Source: Bog-532 sp963830385
GTDB taxonomy: Bacteria; Actinomycetota; Actinomycetes; Streptosporangiales; Streptosporangiaceae
Assembly (NCBI GenBank): GCA_963830385.1
Contig: CAWHMD010000002.1
Span: 248,001 to 312,000 of the forward strand
Direction: 5' to 3'
Length of the DNA: 64,000 bases
Shown here: piece after piece, positions 54,133-62,486 of the stretch
Position numbering within the stretch: the first letter of the stretch is position 1
Layout: each line of letters opens with the position of its first letter
The notes under the pieces: model-generated
Databases searched by the model: none
What the model was told of the DNA's origin: nothing
What the model saw: only the letters and a program-made list of their open reading frames with translations
Translations under genes and position numbers: made by a program

Positions 54133-55524
54133 ATGCCCGTGACGCAGGAATACGACGTGGTCGTGATCGGGGCGGGCCCGACCGGCGAGAACGTCGCCGA
54201 CCGGGCGGTCAAGAAGGGCCTGACCGCCGCCATCGCCGAATCGGAGCTGGTCGGCGGCGAGTGCTCCTACTGGGCCTGCATGCCGAGCAAGGCGCTGCTG
54301 CGCCCGGTGGCCGCGGTCGACGACGCGCGGCACCTGGAGGGGGTCGGCGGGGCCGCGCTGGAGCCGGCCGGGGTGCTGGACCGGCGCGACGGCTTCGCCT
54401 CGCACTGGAAGGACGACGGCCAGGTCCAGTGGCTGACCGGCGCGCACATCGAGCTGTTCCGGGGCCAGGGCCGCATCACCGGGCCGAGAACGGTGTCGGT
54501 CAACGGCACCGAGCTGCGGGCCCGGCAGGCGGTGGCCGTCGCCACCGGCACCGACGCGCTGGTCCCGCCGATCCCCGGGCTGGCCGAGGCCAAGCCGTGG
54601 ACCAGCCGGGAAGCCACCAGCGCCAAGGCAGTACCGCGCCGCCTGGCGGTGATCGGCGGCGGCGTGGCCGGCTGCGAGCTGGCCACCGCCTGGCAGGCGC
54701 TCGGCGCCCAGGTCACGCTGATCGTCCGCGGGCGGCTGCTGGCCAGCACCGAGGAGTTCGCCGGCCAGCTGGTCACCGACGGCCTGCGCCAGGCGGGCGT
54801 GGACGTCCGGCTCAACGTCAGCGCCACCGCCGTGCACCGGCCGAGCCCTGGGGGCACCATCACACTGGAGGTCGACGACGGGACCACCGTCGAGGCCGAC
54901 GAGGTGCTGGCCGCGACCGGCCGGACCCCGCGCACCGGCGACATCGGGCTGGAGACGATCGGCCTGGAGCCGGGCTCCTGGCTGGACGACGTGGACGGCA
55001 CGCTGCGGGTCAACGGGGTGGACGGCGGCTGGCTGTACGCGGCCGGGGACGTCAACCACATCGCGCTGCTCACCCACATGGGCAAGTACCAGGCGCGGAT
55101 CTGCGGCGACGCGATCGCGGCGCGGGCCGCCGGCCGGGAGCCGGCCGTCACCGCGTGGGCCGACCAGAAGGCGGTCCCGCAGGTCATCTTCACCCAGCCC
55201 GAGGTGGCGGCGGTCGGGCTGACCGCGGCCCAGGCCGAGGCGGCGGGCCGGAACTTCCGGGTGGTCGACTACAACCTGGGCAAGGTGGCCGGGTCCAAGC
55301 TGTTCGCCGACGGCTTCACCGGGCAGGCCCGGATGGTGGTGGACGAGGACCGGCACACGATGATCGGCGCCACCCTGGCCGGCCCGGGGGTCGGCGAGCT
55401 GATCCACGCGGCCACGGTGGCGGTGGCCGGGCAGGTGCCGCTCGACCAGCTGTGGCACGCGGTGCCCTCCTACCCGACGATGAGCGAAGTCTGGCTCCGG
55501 CTCCTGGAAGCGTACGGTTTGTGA
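54133..55524 (+). CDS. Pyridine nucleotide-disulfide oxidoreductase (dihydrolipoamide dehydrogenase-like)
   Basis: 463 residues, class I flavoprotein disulfide reductase. The FAD-binding motif is VVVIGAGPTGENVADR and the redox-active pair is in GGECSYWACMPSKALL (Cys-x4-Cys). The NAD(P) site is LAVIGGGVAGCELATAW, and the second FAD site is GWLYAAGDVN. The C-terminal dimer domain has VIFTQPEVAAVGLT, but the His-Glu pair near the end reads HAVPSYPTMSE, where E follows later than in lipoamide dehydrogenase. Substrate is unclear; such orphan genes include mercuric-reductase-like and soluble transhydrogenase-like types. GGGGAGG lies just upstream. NAD kinase follows after one base, linking it to pyridine nucleotide balance. 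Confidence 0.88.
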   Translation: MPVTQEYDVVVIGAGPTGENVADRAVKKGLTAAIAESELVGGECSYWACMPSKALLRPVAAVDDARHLEGVGGAALEPAGVLDRRDGFASHWKDDGQVQWLTGAHIELFRGQGRITGPRTVSVNGTELRARQAVAVATGTDALVPPIPGLAEAKPWTSREATSAKAVPRRLAVIGGGVAGCELATAWQALGAQVTLIVRGRLLASTEEFAGQLVTDGLRQAGVDVRLNVSATAVHRPSPGGTITLEVDDGTTVEADEVLAATGRTPRTGDIGLETIGLEPGSWLDDVDGTLRVNGVDGGWLYAAGDVNHIALLTHMGKYQARICGDAIAARAAGREPAVTAWADQKAVPQVIFTQPEVAAVGLTAAQAEAAGRNFRVVDYNLGKVAGSKLFADGFTGQARMVVDEDRHTMIGATLAGPGVGELIHAATVAVAGQVPLDQLWHAVPSYPTMSEVWLRLLEAYGL

Positions 55525-55525
55525 C

Positions 55526-56482
55526 ATGCACTCGGTGGGACTGGTCCTGCACCCGCGGCGGGACTCCGCGGAAGCGGTCGAGGCCGTGCTCAGCTGGGCG
55601 AGCGGGCGCGGCATCTCCGTCTACGGCAACGCCAAGGAGCTGGCCAGGCTGAACTGCGCCGCCCTGCCGCTCAGCGAGGAAGAGCTCGGCCGCCGGGTCG
55701 ACCTGCTGGTCAGCCTGGGCGGCGACGGCACCATGCTGCGGGCCATGCGGCTGGCCGACGGCCAGCGGGCCCCGGTGCTCGGCGTCAACCTCGGCAAGCT
55801 CGGGTTCCTGGCCGAGGTCGACGTGCCCGACCTGCCGACCGCGCTGACCGCGATCGACGCCCAGGCGTTCTCCATCGAGCCGCGGCTGGCCATCGACGCC
55901 TGGTTCAACGGCCGGACCGTGACCGCGTTCAACGACGTGGCCGTGGTCCGGGTGCCCGGCAACCCGTCGGCGGTGGTGTCGGTGAACGTCAGCGAGCAGC
56001 AGTTCGTCAGCTACGCGGCCGACGCGGTCATCGTGGCCACGCCGACCGGGTCGACCGCCTACAGCTTCTCGGCCGGCGGCCCGATCGTGCAGCCCGCGGT
56101 GGAGGCGCTGCTGGTCACGCCGGCCGCGCCGCACTCGGCCTACAACCGGGGCTTCGTGCTCTCGGTCACCGAGACGGTCGAGCTGGTCATGCTGCCGACC
56201 AGCGGCCGGCTCGCGGTCGAGGTGGACGGCCTGGTCGAGGGGTACACCGAGCCCGGCGACCGGGTCCGGCTGCGGGCCCGCCCGCAGGCGGCCAAGGTCG
56301 TCCGGCTCGGGCGCACCACGTTCTACCAGCGCGCCCGGCGCAAGCTGCGGCTGACCGACTCAGCCGAGATCCCGGCCACGTCCGGCGACGGGAACGCAGA
56401 CGGTGGCGGGATGTTCCAGCTGGCCAGCCCGCTGACCCACCGGGACGGTGAAGGGCCGGCCGACCTGCGGCCGCCGTGCTGA
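55526..56482 (+). CDS. nadK: NAD kinase
   Basis: 318 residues. NAD+ is phosphorylated to NADP+ with ATP or polyphosphate. The core motif GGDGTMLRAMRLA is present, and the second motif TGSTAYSFSAGGPIV. The usual NE motif reads AFNDVAVVRV, with Asp in place of Glu. The C-terminal 35 residues after RRKLRLTD are extra and low in complexity. The gene follows the disulfide oxidoreductase by a single base and must be co-transcribed with it. Polyphosphate kinase is divergent nearby, and some NAD kinases use polyphosphate, which may be relevant. Confidence 0.92.
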   Translation: MHSVGLVLHPRRDSAEAVEAVLSWASGRGISVYGNAKELARLNCAALPLSEEELGRRVDLLVSLGGDGTMLRAMRLADGQRAPVLGVNLGKLGFLAEVDVPDLPTALTAIDAQAFSIEPRLAIDAWFNGRTVTAFNDVAVVRVPGNPSAVVSVNVSEQQFVSYAADAVIVATPTGSTAYSFSAGGPIVQPAVEALLVTPAAPHSAYNRGFVLSVTETVELVMLPTSGRLAVEVDGLVEGYTEPGDRVRLRARPQAAKVVRLGRTTFYQRARRKLRLTDSAEIPATSGDGNADGGGMFQLASPLTHRDGEGPADLRPPC

Positions 56483-56500
56483 CCACCAGATTTTAAAATG

Positions 56501-57544
56501 TTATTTCGACGCGGTGTTGGCGCTCGGCTGGGCCGAACCCTCCTCGACCGTGCGGGCGCTCTCCTGGGCGCCGGGGTGCCCGGCCTGGGCGGCCGCCTGA
56601 CGCTCGGACTCGGCGTTGATCTCGCCGCCGAGCAGGACCGCGATCCCCGCCAGGTAGAGCCAGAAGATCAGCAGGGCGACGCCGGCCAGCGAGCCGTAGG
56701 TCTTGCTGTAGGAGCTGTTGCCGAACTCGGACACGTAGAACGAGAAGCCGAGCGAGGCGGCCAGGAAGATGATGGTGCCGACCACGCCGCCGGGGCTGAC
56801 CCACCGCCAGTTGGGCATCTCCCGGTTCGGGCCGAAGTAGTAGTAGCAGGAGAACAGCAGCGAGACCAGGATGATGGTGAGCACCCAGCGGACGATGGTC
56901 CAGATGATCGTGAACCCGATCCCGTGAAAGCCGGTCAGGTTGGACAGGCCACTGCCGAGCGGGGCGCCCTCCACGATGAAGACCGAGGCGAGACCGCCGA
57001 ACACCACCGTGCACAAGATGAGGACGAAGGACTTGAGCCGCTTCTTGACGAACTTCGCGCTCTTGGGCACCTCATAGGCCACGTCGAGCGCGGTCTCGAG
57101 CGCGACCATGCCGCCCGAGGCGCTCCACAGCGCCAGCGCGACCCCGAGGATCACCGTGGTCAGCGCGCCCGCGCTCTTGTGCTGGGCCTGGGTGATGGCG
57201 GTCTGGAACACGCTGGCGGCGCCGCCCGGCAGCGCCTTGCCGAGGCCCGAGATCAGATGGTCGAGGGGGCCGGCGCCCAGGTGCACCAGGCTGATCACGC
57301 CGATCGCGGCCACCACGGCCGGGAACAGCGCGAAGAACCAGTGGTAGGCCAGGCTGCCCGCCGCCATCGTGCAGCGGTCCAGGGAGAACTTCTTGGCCGC
57401 CCGCGTGAACGTGTTTTTCCAGCCGCTGGGCGGGATCTCCAGCGGGTTGTCCGGGCCGCCCTTCAGGTCGCGGACGGGCGGGATGGCCTCGTCGGGCGGG
57501 TCGGCGGGCGCCTCGGACTGCTTGTTTGTGGCTCGCGGAGACAA
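56501..57544 (-). CDS. YihY/BrkB-family membrane protein
   Basis: 347 residues with about six membrane helices. The family features are SLAYHWFFALFPAVVAAIGV near residue 65, SASGGMVALETALDVAYEV, GFTIIWTIVRWVLTIILVS, WRWVSPGGVVGTIIFLAASL and YGSLAGVALLIFWLYLAGIAVLLGGEINAE split at the helices. It was long annotated as ribonuclease BN, which is not supported; transport or a structural role is more likely. The N-terminus is a soluble, Pro/Asp-rich leader of about 40 residues, and the C-terminus is a polar, disordered tail. It is divergent from the sigma factor gene, 119 bp away. Confidence 0.9.
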   Translation of the reverse strand: MSPRATNKQSEAPADPPDEAIPPVRDLKGGPDNPLEIPPSGWKNTFTRAAKKFSLDRCTMAAGSLAYHWFFALFPAVVAAIGVISLVHLGAGPLDHLISGLGKALPGGAASVFQTAITQAQHKSAGALTTVILGVALALWSASGGMVALETALDVAYEVPKSAKFVKKRLKSFVLILCTVVFGGLASVFIVEGAPLGSGLSNLTGFHGIGFTIIWTIVRWVLTIILVSLLFSCYYYFGPNREMPNWRWVSPGGVVGTIIFLAASLGFSFYVSEFGNSSYSKTYGSLAGVALLIFWLYLAGIAVLLGGEINAESERQAAAQAGHPGAQESARTVEEGSAQPSANTASK

Positions 57545-57663
57545 TGGCCCTCCTCGGTCGGCTGGGATTCCGCTACCCGGTCCGGGCCCGGCCTAACGAC
57601 CGTGAACTTTCTGGTGAGGCGGGCTCACGTCCGCGGCAGCGACAGCGTTTACCCGACGTGACC

Positions 57664-58158
57664 ATGAGGCCGTTCGAGCAGATCGTGACCGACTACGGAC
57701 CGATGGTGCTGCGGGTCTGCCGCGCCATCCTCGGCCCGGTGGACGCCGATGATGCCTGGTCGGAGACGTTCCTGGCCGCGCTGACCGCGTACCCGCGGCT
57801 GGACGAGGCCGCGAACGTGGAGGCCTGGCTGGTCACGATCGCGCACCGTAAGGCGATCGACGTGACCCGGGCCCGGGCCCGGCGGCCGGTGGTGGCCGCC
57901 GAGCTGCCGGAGACCCCGGCGGGTGGGCCGGGCGTTTCCGGCCTGTGCCAGCCCGGGGACTGGGACGGCGAGTTGTGGGAGGCGCTGCGGGAGCTGCCGG
58001 ACAAGCAGCGCCGGGTGGTCGCCTACCACTACCTGGCCGGCCTGCCCTACGCCGAGATCGCCGCCATCGTCGGCGGGACCGCGGACGCCGCCCGGCGTGC
58101 CGCCGCCGACGGGATCAAGAACCTGCGACGTACCTATCTGGAGGGAGCGACATCATGA
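57664..58158 (+). CDS. ECF-type sigma factor of an alkylation-repair operon
   Basis: 164 residues from the ATG at 57664 (a GTG two codons earlier is also possible; neither has a clear ribosome site). Region 2 is MVLRVCRAILGPVDADDAWS with NVEAWLVTIAHRKAIDVTR, and region 4 is LRELPDKQRRVVAYHYLAGL, then PYAEIAAIVGGTADAARRA. No anti-sigma gene follows. The ogt start overlaps its stop (ATGA), and a 2OG oxygenase follows with another ATGA, so the three form one coupled unit. The sigma factor probably controls this operon after alkylation stress, but how it is itself activated is not visible. Confidence 0.88.
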   Translation: MRPFEQIVTDYGPMVLRVCRAILGPVDADDAWSETFLAALTAYPRLDEAANVEAWLVTIAHRKAIDVTRARARRPVVAAELPETPAGGPGVSGLCQPGDWDGELWEALRELPDKQRRVVAYHYLAGLPYAEIAAIVGGTADAARRAAADGIKNLRRTYLEGATS

Positions 58159-58775
58159 GCGCACCCGAAGCTGACGGAGTGGCGGGCCTGTTCGAGGCGC
58201 TGCCGCTGAACGACGAGGCCGCGCTGGCGCGGCTGCGGGCCGGGCTGGCCGAGGAAGCACAGCGGACCGGACTGCTGGACATCGCCTACCGGGAGGTCGA
58301 CAGCCCGGTCGGGTCGCTGCTGCTGGCCGCGACCGGGCAGGGCCTGGTCCGGGTGGCCTACGAGACCCAGGACCACGACCAGGTGCTGGCCGCGCTGGCG
58401 GCGGCGGTGAGCCCGCGCATCCTGCGGGCCCCGGCCCGGCTGGACCCGGTGGCCCGGCAGCTGGAGGAGTACTTCGGCGGGCAGCGGCGCCGGTTCGACG
58501 TGCCGCTGGACTTCCGGCTGGCGCACGGGTTCCGGCGCAGCGTGCTGGCCCACCTGCCGGACATCGGCTACGGCCACACCGAGAGCTACGCCCAGGTCGC
58601 GGCGGCCGCCGGCCACCCGCGGGCGGTCCGCGCGGCCGGCACCGCCTGCGCTCTGAACCCGCTGCCGGTGGTGGTGCCCTGCCACCGGGTGATCCGCTCG
58701 GACGGGTCGCTCGGCCAGTACGCCGGCGGGGCGGCGGCCAAGGAGATCCTGCTGCACCTGGAGGGAGCGGCATGA
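58155..58775 (+). CDS. ogt: Methylated-DNA-protein cysteine methyltransferase
   Basis: 206 residues. The alkyl-acceptor active site is VVVPCHRVIRSDG, with the preceding AAGTACALNPLPV and the DNA-binding TESYAQVAAAAGHPRAVRAAG. This protein takes a methyl group from O6-methylguanine onto its Cys in a single-use reaction. The N-terminal 45 residues are not part of the usual Ogt domain and may be a linker or interaction segment. Both ends overlap neighbours by ATGA: the sigma factor before and the 2OG oxygenase after. All evidence supports a DNA alkylation-repair operon. Confidence 0.95.
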   Translation: MSAPEADGVAGLFEALPLNDEAALARLRAGLAEEAQRTGLLDIAYREVDSPVGSLLLAATGQGLVRVAYETQDHDQVLAALAAAVSPRILRAPARLDPVARQLEEYFGGQRRRFDVPLDFRLAHGFRRSVLAHLPDIGYGHTESYAQVAAAAGHPRAVRAAGTACALNPLPVVVPCHRVIRSDGSLGQYAGGAAAKEILLHLEGAA

Positions 58776-59503
58776 GCGCGGTGCTGGCGGAGAGCTTCGC
58801 GGAGCGGGTGGCGGCGGCCGACTGGACCGAGGTGGCCCGGTCGCTGGACGACGAGGGCGGGGCACTGCTGCCCCAGCTGCTGACGCCGGACGAGTGCGCC
58901 GGGCTGGCCGCCCTGTACGACGCGCCGGAGCCGGGCCTGTTCCGGGCCACGGTGGACATGGAGCGGCACCGGTTCGGGTCGGGGTCATACAAGTACTTCG
59001 CGGCCCCGCTGCCCGAGCCGGTCGAGGCGCTCCGGCAGGCCCTGTACCCACGGCTGCGGCCGATCGCGCAGGACTGGTACACCAGGCTCGGCCGGGACGC
59101 CGAGTGGCCGGAGTCGCTGGACGAGTGGCTGGACAGCTGCCACCGGGCGGGCCAGACCCGCCCCACCCCGTTGCTGCTCCGCTACGGCACGGGTGACTGG
59201 AACGCGCTGCACCGCGACCTGTACGGGGACAAGGTGTTCCCGCTGCAGGTGGTGATCAACCTCAACGACCCCGGGCGGGACCACGAGGGCGGGGAGTTCC
59301 TGCTGCTCGAACAGCGGCCGCGGGCGCAGTCACGCGGCTCGGCCCGGCTGCTGCCGCACGGGCACGGCCTGGTGTTCACCACCCGGGACCGCCCGGTCCG
59401 GTCGGCCCGCGGCTGGTCGGCGGCGCCGGTGCGGCACGGCGTCTCGGTCATCCGGTCCGGGACCCGGCACACGCTGGGGCTGCTGTTCCACGACGCGGCC
59501 TAG
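58772..59503 (+). CDS. 2OG-Fe(II) oxygenase linked to ogt
   Basis: 243 residues. The iron-binding HxD lies in ALHRDLYGDKVFPLQ, followed by NDPGRDHEGGEFLLLEQ; the distal His and the 2-oxoglutarate Arg are probably in RHGVSVIRSGTRHTLGLLFHDA. The fold is the prolyl hydroxylase/AlkB-like double-stranded beta helix. It is not the AlkB type at 39760: the sequences differ outside the core. Coupling to ogt and a sigma factor argues for a role in oxidative dealkylation of DNA or RNA; the substrate has not been shown. Confidence 0.85.
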   Translation: MSAVLAESFAERVAAADWTEVARSLDDEGGALLPQLLTPDECAGLAALYDAPEPGLFRATVDMERHRFGSGSYKYFAAPLPEPVEALRQALYPRLRPIAQDWYTRLGRDAEWPESLDEWLDSCHRAGQTRPTPLLLRYGTGDWNALHRDLYGDKVFPLQVVINLNDPGRDHEGGEFLLLEQRPRAQSRGSARLLPHGHGLVFTTRDRPVRSARGWSAAPVRHGVSVIRSGTRHTLGLLFHDAA

Positions 59504-59543
59504 CGGGGGCGGCGGCCCCGCCGCCGGCTGGCACGATAGGCGT

Positions 59544-60332
59544 GTGAGCGATGAAGGCGGGATCTCGCGGACCAGCCAGGCGGTGGCGCTGACCCGGGCC
59601 GCGCTGGAGCGGCCGCACAGCCCGGCCGGCGACCCGCTGGCCCAGTCGCGGCTGTGCGCGGGCATGCGGCCGACGCCGATCGAGCGGCTGCGGCCGATGC
59701 TGGCCGCCCGCACCCGCTTCTTCGACGAGGCCGTGCTGACCGCGCTGGCGGCCGGGGTCCGGCAGGTGGTCATCTGCGGCGCCGGTTACGACGACCGGGC
59801 GCTGCGGTTCCGGACGCCGGGCGTCCGGTTCTTCGAACTGGACCAGGGACCGACCCAGGCCGACAAGGCCCGGCGGCTGCAGGCCCTGGCCACCGATCTG
59901 AGCGGCCTGACCCTGGCCACCGCCGACTTCCGGCAGGGCGACGTGGCGGCCGTGCTCGCGGCCAGCGGGCACGACCGGAGGCGGCCGACGTTGTTCATGT
60001 GCGAAGGGCTGCTGATCTATCTGGATCAGCCGACGATGAACGGCTTGCTGGCCGGCCTGGCCGCCTGCGCCGCCCCCGGCAGTACGCTGGCGGCCAGCCT
60101 GGCGGTCCACTCCGGGGAGCGCGACACGGCCGAGGTGGTGGCCGCCGCCAACGCCCGCCGCCGGGCCGGCCAGAGCGAACCGTGGCGGACGATCCTCCCC
60201 CGCGACGACCAGCTCGCCCTGCTGGCCAGCGCGGGCTGGCAGGCCGGCCGCGTGCTCGACGCCACCGACCTGGAGGCTACCGCTCCGGCCGGCCGGACCC
60301 TGCTGGTGCAGGCCAGCCCGGCCGCTCGCTAG
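59544..60332 (+). CDS. Class I SAM-dependent methyltransferase (LCM / TIGR00027 type)
   Basis: 262 residues from a GTG at 59544. The family pattern is RTSQAVALTRAALERPHS at the start, RTRFFDEAVLTALAAGVRQV, the SAM-binding VVICGAGYDDRALRF, then VRFFELDQGPTQADKARRL and the loop LFMCEGLLIYLDQ. These proteins resemble leucine carboxyl methyltransferases but in actinomycetes usually act on unknown small molecules or polyketides. The gene is 40 bp after the repair operon and may be separate. It is convergent with the anchored protein at 60346. Confidence 0.9.
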   Translation: MSDEGGISRTSQAVALTRAALERPHSPAGDPLAQSRLCAGMRPTPIERLRPMLAARTRFFDEAVLTALAAGVRQVVICGAGYDDRALRFRTPGVRFFELDQGPTQADKARRLQALATDLSGLTLATADFRQGDVAAVLAASGHDRRRPTLFMCEGLLIYLDQPTMNGLLAGLAACAAPGSTLAASLAVHSGERDTAEVVAAANARRRAGQSEPWRTILPRDDQLALLASAGWQAGRVLDATDLEATAPAGRTLLVQASPAAR

Positions 60333-60345
60333 CCGGGGCGGCGGC

Positions 60346-62004
60346 TCAGGGGCTGTTCAGGACGCCGAACGGGCTGGGGGCCAAGAACTCCACCCGCAGC
60401 ACCTGGTGGCCGCCCGCCAGCGTGAGGAGCTGGGTGCGGTCGGGGCGAACCCCCTGGCTGCCGTTCATACCGCCCTGCAGCGTCTGCACGTACTCTGAGG
60501 CGCTCATGTCGGTCGCCGAGTTGCTGGCGGCCAGGTCGGCGTAGCGCAGTGGCACTTCCGCGCTGGCCCCGGTGCCGGCGTTGCCGAAGTCGAGGATGTC
60601 GATCGGTTCGGCGGTGGCCGCTTCCGCGATCGCCTCCGCCAGCCGCCCGTCGACCCGGCCGTACTTCAGGTCCAGGGCGGCGGACCTGGAGGCGGCGATG
60701 CTGCTGGACTGAGTAAGCGCCGTCTCGGAGGCGACCCGCGCGGCCTGGTCGTGGCGGGCGGCCTGCTCGTAGGCGGCGGCCCCGTTGGGCGCGACGATGC
60801 GGACGCTGATGGCTGAGGCGCCCGACCCGAACCTGGCCAGTACGCCCGGCGCCCAGGCGGTGACCAGGCTGGTACCGAACAATTGCTGAGCGGCCGGCGT
60901 CGCCACCACCACGCCGGAGGCCTTCAGGGTGGAGGCCGAGCTGAGCGGGCGCAGGTTCTTGACCGGGTAACCGTGCGCTTCCAGGGCCGTGCACATGGCC
61001 TGGTCGCAAGACACGATCGTGGCCGGGCTGACCTGGGCCGACACCCAGGCGGCGGCCGTCCCCTCCGGCGGCTGTCCCGTTTTCGCGGTGCTGGCGGACG
61101 TGCCGCCGCCGGACGGGTGGCTGAGGGTGGATGGCTTGCTCCCGGACATCGCCATCATCGTGCCCAGCGTCGCGACCGCGATCACCACAGCCATCGCGGT
61201 AACGACCAGGATGGCCCTGATCGAGCCGGAGCGGCCCGGCCTTGCCGATGCGCCGCCGGGCTCACGGGAACGCGGCGGGCCAGCGGGTGGTACCGCGGTC
61301 GTGGGGCCGTCGGCCAGAGGCGGCGGTCCGGCCGGAGGCGGCTCGGGGATCCTGACGGCTGAGGACCCGGCGGCCGGGGTCAACGTGGCCGCCGGGGCGG
61401 AGGCGTCCGGGGCCGGGTCGGCGAGCTGGCTGGCCGAGGGACCGGACGGGTGACCGAAGGGCAGCTCCTGGGCGGCCCGCGAGGGCGCAGCCGGCGCGCC
61501 GGCCGGTGGCGTAGCGAGGTCGACGCCTGCCGCCGCGGGGGCGTCGGTCCGCGCGAAGGCGGATTGCGCCACGGCCGGCGGCTGCCCAGTGGCCGCGCGG
61601 GCGACGTCAGCTGAACCGGTTTCGCGGGAGGCCGAATTAACTGGCGTCCCATTCTCAACAATGGCTGCTTTGACATCGGAGCCCGATGGCCCGGCGGACT
61701 CGGACTGGCCAGCACGATCGGCTTTCCGGCGTTTACGCCAGCCGCTGGGCTTTTGATCTTGAACGTCTGATGATCGCCGACTGGGACGTTCGTCGTGCGC
61801 TTGCCACTGGGGTCCCTGGCGCAGCACGTCCGTGTTGCGTTCATGGGCCAGGGCCCGTTCGGCGTCGACGGCGGCCCGCATGCGCTGGCGCAAATCGTCT
61901 GAGAGCGCGCGGGGACCAGCCGGGGCCGGAGCAGGATTGGCCCCGGCCTCGGTCGCGCCTCGCTCGCGTTGCGGGAGCGGGCGGCTCTGACCCTCCTCGG
62001 TCAT
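60346..62004 (-). CDS. Membrane-anchored protein of unknown function
   Basis: 552 residues from the ATG at 62004, which has GGGGGGA upstream. The first 260 residues are low-complexity and rich in Pro, Ala, Ser and Gly, with a basic patch (GWRKRRKADR). One membrane helix follows (about 262-290; AILVVTAMAVVIAVATLGTM), and the external C-terminal 240 residues look folded: VSPATIVSCDQAMCTALEAHG has two Cys close together, then VVVATPAAQQLFGTSLV and PIDILDFGNAG. I recognise no domain. It is divergent from a GT39-type glycosyltransferase across a 482-bp region, so a cell-envelope role is possible. Confidence 0.72.
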   Translation of the reverse strand: MTEEGQSRPLPQRERGATEAGANPAPAPAGPRALSDDLRQRMRAAVDAERALAHERNTDVLRQGPQWQAHDERPSRRSSDVQDQKPSGWRKRRKADRAGQSESAGPSGSDVKAAIVENGTPVNSASRETGSADVARAATGQPPAVAQSAFARTDAPAAAGVDLATPPAGAPAAPSRAAQELPFGHPSGPSASQLADPAPDASAPAATLTPAAGSSAVRIPEPPPAGPPPLADGPTTAVPPAGPPRSREPGGASARPGRSGSIRAILVVTAMAVVIAVATLGTMMAMSGSKPSTLSHPSGGGTSASTAKTGQPPEGTAAAWVSAQVSPATIVSCDQAMCTALEAHGYPVKNLRPLSSASTLKASGVVVATPAAQQLFGTSLVTAWAPGVLARFGSGASAISVRIVAPNGAAAYEQAARHDQAARVASETALTQSSSIAASRSAALDLKYGRVDGRLAEAIAEAATAEPIDILDFGNAGTGASAEVPLRYADLAASNSATDMSASEYVQTLQGGMNGSQGVRPDRTQLLTLAGGHQVLRVEFLAPSPFGVLNSP

Positions 62005-62240
62005 ACACGTCCCCCCAGCGATCCGCACCGCGGGATGGCGCGAACCGCACAGTACAGCGCAGCATACGACGGACCGCCGATTCAAGCCTGATCGGCAATC
62101 GTAATGTTAAGAACACAAACACGCCCTAAAGACGCTACAGCGGGACCAAGCTACCCACTTTGGCCGCGCGGTAACCGGGCGCCGGACATCGCCTCTACCG
62201 GCCCAGGACCTTTGGTTCCGCGAAGCGTGGGCGCGGACCG

Positions 62241-62262
62241 GCAAAAGGGATAGTCCTTTTGC
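62241..62262. other. Hairpin GCAAAAGG/CCTTTTGC
   Basis: Perfect 8-bp stem with a 6-nt loop (GATAGT). It is far from any gene end, so it may be part of a leader RNA rather than a terminator. Confidence 0.5.
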
Positions 62263-62394
62263 TGGGTAAGGGTCGCCTGACCGTTAGTCACGGGGCGCCG
62301 GATACTTTCTTGACAGAGATTTACGAAAACGCCCAACTATTCCGGAAGCTGACGTTACGGTCTGGTTTGCGACCCCGTTACCGCGACAACCCGC

Positions 62395-62410
62395 CAATGG
62401 CGAGCCATTG
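62395..62410. promoter_or_regulatory. Inverted repeat CAATGGC/GCCATTG
   Basis: Perfect 7-bp arms around GA, 77 nt before the GT39-like ATG and downstream of the TTGACA hexamer. A possible operator. Confidence 0.4.
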
Positions 62411-62486
62411 CCGCGGTGACAGAGACCGCAGGGGGGTGGGTCATCCGAAGCACCCCTGTCTGCCTTTTTGCAAACAGGTAGGACCA

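Larger units (their letters stand above)
62005..62486. other. 482-bp divergent region upstream of the GT39-like gene
   Basis: No gene recognised. It contains a TTGACA at 62310-62315 without a clear -10, an 8-bp-stem hairpin at 62241-62262, and a CAATGGC/GCCATTG inverted repeat. The stretch 62160-62240 is GC-rich and could fold further. I could not match it to a known riboswitch. Confidence 0.55.

Noticed and set aside
56501..57544. Ribonuclease BN annotation for the BrkB protein
   Set aside because: The name came from a historical mis-assignment; the protein is an integral membrane YihY/BrkB protein with no nuclease motif.
57602..57631. ECF-type promoter (GTGAAC...CGTC) before the sigma factor
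   Set aside because: The 20-nt spacer is longer than the usual 16-17, and the -35 match is poor.
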